Positions 55,372 through 64,000 of a DNA stretch of 64,000 nucleotides are shown in pieces. Each line of letters starts with the position of its first letter. Position 1 is the first letter of the stretch. This stretch comes from Bremia lactucae (taxonomy: Eukaryota; Oomycota; Peronosporomycetes; Peronosporales; Peronosporaceae). The stretch is taken from NCBI RefSeq assembly GCF_004359215.1, contig NC_090619.1, positions 2,108,065-2,172,064 of the forward strand. The letters are read 5' to 3'. The notes under the pieces are model-generated. The model searched no databases and was not told where the DNA came from. It saw only the letters and a list, made by a program, of their open reading frames with translations. The translations under genes and the position numbers were made by a program.

Positions 55372-57935
55372 TCACCCCTCCCTTAACTGACAATCACTCT
55401 GACTGGCACTGAAAAGAGTGGTCACTATAAGACCACTTAATTGAAAACGATGTTGATTGGTCAGAACCATCATTTTTAAGTCTATCGCATGGGTTACAAG
55501 TCCATGCGGTATGCAAATAGTGCGGCGCCTTCTTCTGCGGTAGGTGCAGCCGCGGGCGACGCATTCTTATTACTGTTTCTTGCGGCAGACGTTCCGTCTG
55601 ACGTAGTATCATCTTCTCCCACAACACTGCACGTGATGAGTCACCACGTGAATGCGACCCATTTTTGGAGGTCGACAATGATTGCGAGTCGGACGAAATG
55701 GCCGACTCGGGGAGAGAAGAACAGTCGCCTGATCGTCGTCAGGCGGCTGACTGAGCCTTCGAAATAAGGGGGCTTAACCGGATGGACATGCTATAAGCGT
55801 TCGCTATAGCATGTTTGGTTCGGACGATAAGGATGATTCCTCATCGCCAGCACCGTCTCCCGTGCCGTCACCCGCACTTATTTCTGTGCGTGGTGATGAC
55901 GATGGCGTAAGCCATCGTAATAAAAGTTCTGGTGATACCCCTGCTTCAGTGGGTACTACTCAGGGGAGTGCAGACAATAAAATGTATCGTCTTGCACCTG
56001 AGAAAAAGCCGTGGCTTTTGCCCGAACGGCAAGTTAGTAGCTTGTCTGGAGATACTACTCCTCACAATAAATTTCTCTTATGTATTGCGCCAAAGCTACA
56101 TGGCCTTGGTCCTAGCGCGAAAGTACCTCGCGCTGAGGAAGGGTTTTATCTCAATGCTTATTTTAAGCATCGATGGCATAGTGGCAACAACAAGCGAGAT
56201 AAATCTCGTTGATGCAAGCTTGGAGCGCATTTATACGCAATGTCAAAGACATTGGACGCAAAGCCTGGCTTCAAAGACTTACGCGATTCGCGTTAAGTTT
56301 GAAAACGAACTCCAACCGGTGCAAAATTTAAAATGCATCGGTTGTCTCGTGATACAGGGCTTCCATGCCTCACGTGGGGTGATCCCTGTCCGTCTTGTGT
56401 TGACAACACAAAACGAGTGAAAGGGGGTGTCTATTCCCTTTCTTCGCAATGGGGAAGGGCTCGCATCTCTATCGAGATGCGCGATGCGATTGACGTTTTG
56501 CAATCGATTTACATGCGGCAGGGGCGCGTGTTTTCCGATGGACTTTCTGATCCATCTAATGGTCTTGTCATACTGACAGACGAGGCCCTCAACGTCAACA
56601 TCCAGCTGGGTACGAGGCTCCCAGTCGTCATGCGAAGGTGGATAACCGCGCCAGCGAACAAGATAACTCGTCCGCTGCCCCTTCACATCACGGTGGTTTA
56701 GAATATGTACCACAAGGAAACGTTGACCACCGTGGGAATCCACCAATATTTGTGGCGAAGGAAAATTTAGATCCGATCGATGTGTCGGATGTAGAGTCGA
56801 AGATCGACAAACTCGATCGCTTCCTCCATGATTTGGAGGTTGGACTTGATCACGAGCGCGGTAAGCGTCGCTCGTTCGAGTAGACGGTGCTGGCTCACCA
56901 TATTGAACGGTTAAAAAATTGTTCGAAAAGTGCGTACTCAATGTTGGTGTACGAACGAAAATATCACGCTCTCGTGGTGGGCTGTCTTCCGCTCATCGCG
57001 GTTTCGAGGATCTTCGGACCCGACATCAGATTATCTAGATTCAGCATGAGAATTTGGTTCTTGACCACAAGAATCATTAAAAGAATCTTAAAGAGGGTGG
57101 TCAGCTCCGTCCTCGGAAGAATCCGCGTACTGATGGTACAGGCGGAGTCGACCAACGCAAAACTTAGGATGATGTCGCATCTTACGTGGCTATTCTATGT
57201 AGACGCATTGCCTCTGCGATGCAGTACACGGAATGGCCCAATGAAGAACTTGGGTAGTAGTTTACTGCTACCCACATTAGTGACTACACGCTTAGGTAAG
57301 TTTACCGTAGAGAGTAGTACTAGGTCATTAACTTTTTCATGAAGAAACAATTGATCTTCCATGTTTGTTTGCGTTCCGTTTCCGCCGGTCCACTGCATTA
57401 GCAATGAGTCCTGTACGAAATGTCTTCCTGATTCTCGGAGCCAGCAGAAATTCCTCTGCTGCGACACATATGTTTGTCTTTTCCAGTGCGCTTTGTGCGC
57501 ACTGCCGTGAGATCTTTCTGATCTTCGATGTCGGTTGCTTCGACATCGACATCACTCGCGTCGTTGGTAACTTCGACGCGTGATGAGCATGAGCCAAAAA
57601 TGATTTGCTCGTGCGAGTCCACCCCCTTAAACCAGAGAATCCCTCTTATTATGTGGGTATGCGTTGTAGACGCATGCACCGAATTGTTGATGTCGAATTC
57701 GACCATCGGTAAAAACATGCTTCAATTCGGACACGACTGGACGTAACCTCAAAGTATCTCTTTGAGGATGCTATTTACGCGTTGCGTCTGACCATCTATC
57801 TCTGGTTGATCAGAAGTTGACATAGTCAGCCGTGTTCCGAGAGATCGAAACACGGATTGCAAAAGCTCCGTGTACCGTGGATCTACTCGAGACCAGTTCA
57901 CGGCGTAAGCCGGCATCAATCCGCTAAGATGCGTG
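55372..57935 (-). mobile_element. Element D: 3' half of a chromovirus
   Basis: Minus strand. Integrase core end is at about 57,930-57,600 (SLGTRLTMST-type region, then LPMVEFDINNSVHAS). The integrase C-terminal domain is at 57,340-57,195 (LPKRVVTNVGSSKLLPKF). The chromodomain lies within a 220-codon open frame (56,941-56,279; FLVVHILNHRDVKG and YLVRWRGYPPSHDDWEPR at about 56,677-56,521), followed by the polypurine tract and LTR. The 5' part is missing: at about 57,935 it meets element E head to head. Confidence 0.82.
55623..56212 (+). pseudogene. Antisense frames between pol and the 3' LTR of element D
   Basis: Opposite to pol, 55,623-55,757 encodes an acidic stretch (CDPFLEVDNDCESDEMADSG). 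After a stop, 55,811-56,212 is open for 133 codons from an ATG (MFGSDDKDDSSSPAPSPVPS), followed by a basic tail. Further coding-like sequence continues in the next frame to about 56,420. No family recognised. It corresponds in place and composition to the antisense frames of A and B. Confidence 0.45.
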
Positions 57936-60581
57936 CCACTTGTTGATCAGATGACCATCTGATGAACGTTTTGGAGCGTCCACAAGCGTTTGGATGAAGT
58001 ACGAGGAGGTGCGATGACCTCACTTGTGGTACGGTCATCGCACCTCCTCGTACTTCACTCCACAGTGTGATTTTTAATCACACTGTGGAGTCAGCTGCCG
58101 GCGGCTGTGCGAATGCACATGCAGCGCCGATGGTCCATCACTCGAATAAGTCGAGTGGATTGAGACATGACTGCATGCCTGGTCGGCGACGTTCAAGGAA
58201 GATAACGGTTGTATAAAAAGGGCAACACGATGATCCTAGGTCGAGGAGAGAGTCGATCGTAGTGGACCCGACTGTGATAGCGCAATCACAGTCGGAAGAC
58301 GTTGAGGGAATAAGTCCCCACGTACTTAAGGAGAAGTCTCCTCAAATAGTTAATGCTGATGTGACTAGACTTCAGCATCCCGAGGGATTAATCCCTCGTC
58401 AGCCGGTTGATAAATGTCAGGAAGAAACCGAGACATTGAATATCTTGGTTAATTACGGATCAAAAGTAGCCGCTTATACTCTTGATCTGTATGCGCCTCC
58501 GAAGTTAACTTCGGATACAAAGCAATTACCAACCCTAGAACCCAAGCGGTTCTTGAGAGATCTGTATAGCGGATAGAATCAATTAGATCTGCGTACTCGA
58601 CACAGAAAAAGAATACGTAACCGATATTTGGACAGCGGTAATTTTGCAGAGAACGAAAGAATTCTCAGCAGCTCCTCGATGGACAAAAGTGTCCTCGATG
58701 TGAAGACTCGGATTGAGATATATACTACCTAGTCCTAAGAGTCACTTAAAACAAATCCTTTATACAAGAATTTGATTTAATTCAGGGATGCATTTTCTGA
58801 AACAGTTCCATGCGAGTTGCCTAACGATACAGGCACTCGACATGAGATCGAGCTGAAACCGGGCTCGAAGTACTGTGTCATGAATTAGTGGCCACTGTCT
58901 CGTGACCAAGTACTTGCGATCAATAAATTCTTTATCGACCGATCCAAAGCGGGCCATGGATGAAGAAACCTCCCCACATAGCTTTCCGACCTTCTGTGTG
59001 CGATAGACCACAGGAGGGTGGCGGATAGTGCACGCATTTAACAAACTGAATGCTGCAACGGTACCGGCTTAAACGCCGATACCGAGAAAGACGTAATCAT
59101 AGATGGTATACCATCTTTTCGTCTATGGATCTGATGGATGGATTTCATCAGATCCTTATGCGAGATCGGGGCATCCCGTACACAGCAGTGAGCACTCCCA
59201 GTGGGATGCTCTCGGAATGGCTAGTAATGCCACAGGGGCTTAGTAACGCCCCTGCAACATTCAACAGATGCGTGACAAATCTGTTGAGACCGGTGCGAGA
59301 ATTTGCACCGAGTTATTCTGGCGATGTATTCATCCATAGCCAGGCCATGGACGGAAAGACGGATGTGGAAGTTCATAAAACTCACGTTTGTCAGGTTCTT
59401 TCACATGCAAAAGCATAAGTTGTACGCAAATCTCAAGAAGTGAATATCCGCTGCAAGCGAATTACCACTTCTTGGGCGCATCGTCAGTTAACACGGCGTG
59501 CGCTCTGATCCCGAAAGATCAAGGCAATTACCGACTGGCCAGTTCCAGTCGATGTCAAGGGACTTAGAAATTACTTGGGCTAGCGGCGTACTTGCACAAG
59601 TACTCCTGCAATTATGCGAGATGATAGTTCATCTCTCTTTTCTCTCAAAAAAGACAATAAATGGTTTGGGGACGCTGATTGTCAGCGTTCCAGTAAGAAA
59701 ATCAAGCAAAGCTTGATGCAATCGCCCATCTTGGCGATTGCAGATCAAAAACAGACCATTCCATGTGGTCTGTGACGCCAGCGATTTCGCAATCGGCTGC
59801 GGGTTAATTCTATACGATACAGATGGCGCGGAGTGCGTCGTCTGCTACCAATCGCGTCAGCTGCAACCAGCTGAACGCAATTAATAAGTGTATGACAATG
59901 AACTCCTTGCCATCAAACCAAACATGCTCTGGCTAAATTTAGGGTCTATCTCCTCAGAGATAGACCGTTCATCGTATATACGAACCATGCGTCGTTACAC
60001 ACGGCCGTAAACAGCCCACACCTCTAGAAAAGAATGGCGAGGTGGCTATCCTTCTTTCGCGGAGTATAATTTTTTCGTGGAATGTAAACCAGGACGACTT
60101 AATGTCGTTGCTGATGCGTTATCATTCCGACCCGATTTCGAGCCGTCTGCGCATTCCAACAGTGAAAATATCTCACTGTTGCAACACTCATTACAAGTGT
60201 TCCATCATCAACTCTGCTTGATGACGTAAAGAAAGCCTACACAAAAGGTTAAGACCGTCCGCGTTTTAATGAATCATCTTATAAATCCATCAAATAAATA
60301 TTTTAAAGATTTACCGGCTTTATATCGATCGTCATCCGATCGATACACAACACGCAACGGCTTACTGTACTACACAGTCGTTGTCGGCGTCACTCCATGT
60401 GCCGCCGTCCCTATTTACAATGATTTGCACATCACGTGTGAGCGTCACGATGCACAAACAAGTGGGCATCGTGAACGTGAGAAAACTTATCCCACAGTAA
60501 GTCGCGACTTTTACTGGCCCCGCCAGTGTCAGTCCGTGCGCAAGTACATTCGTGATTGCGAGGTATGTCAACGGGTGAAGC
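57936..60581 (+). mobile_element. Element E: internal part of a chromovirus
   Basis: Plus strand. It begins inside the protease-RT linker (homologous to element F from 62,598). RT at about 58,790-59,640 (LVMPQGLSNAPATFNRC; the YxDD site reads SYSGDVF). RNase H at about 59,740-60,150. Integrase N-terminal zinc region at 60,269-60,590 (ERHDAQTSGHREREKTY, CEVCQRVKPT). It is then cut off by the LTR at 60,582. No LTR of its own. Confidence 0.8.
57996..58090. repeat. Two adjacent perfect palindromes
   Basis: 57,996-58,019 and 58,033-58,056 are exact 24-bp inverted repeats (13-bp spacer). 58,058-58,072 and 58,076-58,090 are exact 15-bp inverted repeats (3-bp spacer). The homologous stretch of element F (62,670-62,760) is only weakly self-complementary. 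Confidence 0.95.
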
Positions 60582-60982
60582 CCACTTTAAAGTTGTTAGT
60601 AAATATTGTATCTAAAAAATAGATAATATTAAGAGAATGTTACTTTACATACTAATATTCGGGAAGCTTATCCATTGGTACATATAGGCCATTATATCTA
60701 CTTGCTCCGTGGTCCAGTCCGCACTGGACGCGCGTAAAGAGAGAGACAGATAAGACTTTATTACATGATTGTATTAGTTTATCATTTATTTAGTATTAAG
60801 TAGATTGACAAGAAGAACTTAATTATATTAAAACCATTTTAAATTAACTATATTTAAAGCAAGTGTTTTAAAGAGATTCTTCCTCTGCACGTACTAGTGT
60901 ACGTGAAGTTACGTGAGGCACCACTCGCACTGAATCAGTGCGAAGTGGACTTAGCAGTACAAGTCGGCAGTGCCCCGTTACA
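60582..60982 (+). repeat. 5' LTR of element F, 5'-truncated
   Basis: Reverse-complement relative of 54,870-55,371, lacking the first part. It ends CCCCGTTACA. Two bases further (60,985) is the primer-binding site TGGTAGCAC, identical to that of element A. Confidence 0.85.
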
Positions 60983-61028
60983 CATGGTAGCACTATGTAC
61001 TCCGTCCATCACGGTTCTATCATCTAAA

Positions 61029-62060
61029 ATGGACATGCTAGATGATAATGGTAATACGCATCTCGTTCTGCGTGTAAGCTACTCATTTCTAAGTGACATA
61101 GAAAGGAGTGCGGTCGAACGAATGAGTTCGACCGCTAAGAATTATGCCATCTTGGCCATGCTGTCGGGTTTGGACAGAGACGCATTCCATTCAGTTATCG
61201 CCAAGTTCATACAAAATGAACTTGACGAGCGAAGGAGACGGCAGCCTCTCTTAATCAACAAAGCTCTCAACAAGCAGAACTGTTGATGTTACTACAGGTA
61301 CAGACCCCAGACCCCTGTACCTGGGATGACGCACACGCGTCGTCTCGAAACCTTAAAGATAGACATCTTTAGTATAGGGGGAGTTGAAGAAGACTCCCTT
61401 TTAAGATGGTTCGTCGAGTTGGACGATGATATAAGGGCTCGTCACATCGTCGACGAAAAAATGCAAGTCGCATTTGCTCAGTCAAATTTGGCAGGTCGTG
61501 CCAAAACTTGGGCACTAGGCCAGAAGTTGTGCGACCTATATGTCTCTGGGCTTCTAAAGCACGGCTCAACAGACGTTTGAACCGCCTAGGACTGAGTTCA
61601 GAATTCGATCAGAGCTTCTGAAGCTCAAGCAAGGCAAGCGTGATGTTCACGATTATGCCCAGCATATACGACTCTTAGCGAATTGTATCACAGACAACCC
61701 CAGTCCATGAACACACGTTGATGACGGTGTTCATGCAAGGTCTTACGGATGGTCCCGTAAAGACCCACCTGTTCCGCTTGGAACTGGATACGCTTGAAGA
61801 AGAATAATATGTAGTGGAACAGGAGGACTTTCGCTTGAGACAGGATCAAACTTGTTCGTCGTCGTATCGTCCTCCAAGATGACACGAGCTTGGATGTCCA
61901 GAACCTATGGACCTCTCTTATGCCGAAAGCGAGAAACCTCGCTTTTCGAACAATATGCGATTGCAGAAATGCAATCGCTGTCAAAAGTTAGGACACCACG
62001 CTCATGAGTGTAGTGTCCTACGCCCAGTACCGAGAAAAACTGAACGTAATTATGGATCGA
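61029..62060 (+). pseudogene. Element F gag (broken)
   Basis: ATG at 61,029 (MDMLDDNGNTH). The first frame ends at 61,286. Gag domain sequence follows in other frames (61,326-61,760), and a canonical CCHC zinc knuckle is at about 61,971-62,012 (CNRCQKLGHHAHEC). Three or more frame breaks. Confidence 0.8.
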
Positions 62061-62279
62061 ATGCCAAAAAGGGCAACGGTCGCGGGTCCGACGTTTTGCG
62101 AAATCGCAACTCCGAGGCAGACCGGCATAAAACGGTTGGGTCAGTAAGGGCGCAACGCCCTACTGATCCAGTAACCTCAAGAGAATTTGCAATCCTTTGA
62201 CTAAAGTTGCTCCAGACACACAATAATTATGTGTCTCTGCTCCTGGCGATGAGGTACCCCTCATCACCTTGTAGTTAAA

Positions 62280-62807
62280 GTGACAAATGATTTGTCACTC
62301 AGAGCCCTAGTGAACTGTGGAGCGTCGAATAACTTTATTCGTCGCCAGTCACTAGAGGGTCGTAGGCTCAAATATGTTGAGCGCGACATCCCTCCAACGA
62401 GGATGACGGTGCGTCTAGCGACAGGCGCATCGATAACAGTAATGAAACGCGTAGTGAAATTTCACTACACGTTAAGAGATTTACAGTATGATGATGATTT
62501 CATCGTACTGGATTTGGATGACAAATTTGATGTCATCCTAGGTTTACCTTGGCTCAGAAAATACGAGCCAAGGATCAGCTGGCAGCATCGATCCGTAAAG
62601 ATGCCTGCCACTTGTTCATCAGATGGCCATCTGATGAACGTCTTGGAGCGTCCACAAGCGTGTGGATGTACTACGAGTGAGTGCGATGGCCTCACTTGTG
62701 GTACGGTCGTTAGTACGACAGGACCAGATCACAGTGTGATTACTAATCACACTGAGGAGTCAGCTGCCGGCGGCTGTGCTAATACACAAGCAGCGATTGA
62801 GAAATGA
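62280..62807 (+). pseudogene. Element F protease region
   Basis: A 175-codon open frame. LVNCGASNNFIRR sits at the retropepsin active site, with Asn-Cys where Asp-Ser/Thr is usual. YDDDFIVLDLDDKFDVILGL and PWLRKYEP match the second half of Gypsy proteases. With the catalytic Asp replaced it should be inactive unless the wild-type of this lineage differs. Confidence 0.7.
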
Positions 62808-64000
62808 ATGTACGCCTAGTTGGTGACATTCAAGGAATATACCGGTTGTTTAAAGGGGCAACCGATGATCCTAGGTCGAGAATAGAGTCGACCTATTGCA
62901 CAAAACGAACGGGATCTCAGCAGCTCTTCAATGAACGAAAGTGTCCTCGATGTGAAGACTTGGATTTAGAGAAATGATACTCAATCCTGAAAGTCACTTA
63001 AGACAAATCCTCTATACGAGAATTAAATAGAACTCAGGGATGTATTCCCTGAAGTAGTTCCATGCGAGTTGCCTAACGATAAAGGCACTTGATATCATCG
63101 AGCTCAAACCGGGCTCGATGTACTGTGTCATGAAGCAGTGGCCACCGCCTCGTAAACAAGTACTTGCGATCGATAAATTCTTTACCGATCGAGTAAAAGC
63201 GGGCCATGAAAGGAAGTCAACCTCCCCACATAGCTCTCCAACCTTCTGTATGCCAAAGGCGACAGGAGGGTGGCGGATAGTGCACGCATTTAATAAACTG
63301 AATGCTGCAACGGTACCGGCTCAAACGCCGATACCTAGAAAAGACGTAATCATAGATGGTATGTCTAAGAGTACCATCTTTCCGTCTATGGATCTGATGG
63401 ATGATTTTTATCAGATCCTTATGCGTGAACAAGACATCCCGTACACAGCAGTGAGCACTCCCAGTGGGATGCTCTGGAAATAGCTCGTAATACCACCGGG
63501 GCTTAGTAATGCCCCTGCAACTTTCAACAGATGCGTAACGAATCTGTTGAGACCAAGGACCTTCTGCGTTTAATGGATCATCTGATGAATCCATTTGATA
63601 AATCTTTTAAGGTTTTACGGTTTTATATCGATCGTCATCCTATCGATACACAACACGCAATGGCTTACTGTACTACGCAGCCGTTGCCGGCGACACTCTA
63701 CGTGTCGTCGTTCCAACCCACAATGGTTTGCGCTTGCGCATCATGTATGAGTGTCACGATGCACCAACAAGTGGGCATCGTGGACGTGAGAAAACTTATC
63801 TTACAGTAAGTCGTAACATTTACTGGCCCCGCCTATCAGTTCGTGCGGAAGTACATTCGTTCTTAAAGGTATGTCAACGGGTGAAGTCTAGCTCTTCATC
63901 CCGTGCCCCTATCCAACCTCTACCACTTCTCGCAGAATGTTGGCAGTCCGTATTCATGGACTTCGTCTACGGGTTTCCCGAAGACGATCACAAAAACAAT

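Larger units (their letters stand above)
60582..64000 (+). mobile_element. Element F: chromovirus, 5' part with internal deletion
   Basis: Plus strand: LTR, primer-binding site, gag, protease, front half of RT (63,118-63,555; contains GGWRIVHAFNKLNAA and TAVSTPSGMLWK). The sequence then jumps at about 63,556 to the region before integrase, and the integrase N terminus follows to the right edge. The RT active site and RNase H are deleted. The element continues beyond the window. Confidence 0.85.

Noticed and set aside
56333..56701. 123-codon plus-strand frame in element D as part of the antisense gene
   Set aside because: It lies directly opposite the well-preserved chromodomain frame (56,941-56,279) and is most simply its shadow.

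Overview
The window reads as nuclear DNA of an oomycete, most likely a Phytophthora or downy-mildew type. The grounds are short introns (about 54-80 nt, mostly GTRNGT...YAG), very tightly packed housekeeping genes, a FYVE-START protein, and abundant chromodomain-bearing Gypsy retrotransposons. No database search was possible. All splice models were worked out by hand from reading-frame continuity and splice-site consensus, and family calls rest on motif recognition.

Layout. 1-7,659 holds a minus-strand chromovirus (element A). Its 3' LTR is shared with a second copy that runs off the left edge. 7,660-8,560 is gene-poor. 8,561 to about 15,283 is a plus-strand chromovirus relic (B). A small TIR element with a 7-bp target duplication follows at 15,441-15,931.

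16,278-26,004 is a gene island: PDH E1 alpha (-), USP39/Sad1 (+), a spastin-like MIT-AAA ATPase (-), a mitochondrial bacterial-type EF-P (+), a small protein with two endosulfine-like FDSAD motifs (+), and a START-FYVE protein (-). Neighbouring genes are separated by as little as 15 bp (tail to tail) or 37 bp (head to head).

26,162-32,681 and 32,683-39,201 are two essentially identical 6.52-kb copies joined by a single N. This is most simply an uncollapsed contig overlap, so the genes inside are probably single-copy: an F-box protein with two DUSP-like modules, a truncated TBC-domain protein, and a tRNA-related repeat. A broken ankyrin-repeat gene follows, then a second copy of the TIR family. 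41,438-44,543 (-) is a seven-exon gene of about 904 aa that I read as a FAAP100-like Fanconi core-complex subunit.

45,900-64,000 is again repeat territory: an A-type LTR relic, a B-type 3' fragment, a minus-strand Gypsy relic (G), a Mutator-like transposase relic, and three rearranged chromovirus copies. D is minus, E is plus and joined head to head with D, and F is plus with its own 5' LTR and an internal deletion. Several of these elements carry an open or nearly open frame on the strand opposite to pol, between the chromodomain and the 3' LTR.

Functionally the host genes cover mitochondrial metabolism and translation (PDH, EF-P), splicing (USP39), membrane and microtubule remodelling (spastin-like), phosphoinositide and lipid binding (START-FYVE), ubiquitin (F-box/DUSP) and DNA crosslink repair (FAAP100-like). 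They do not form one pathway. Their grouping looks like a conserved gene island between retrotransposon blocks.
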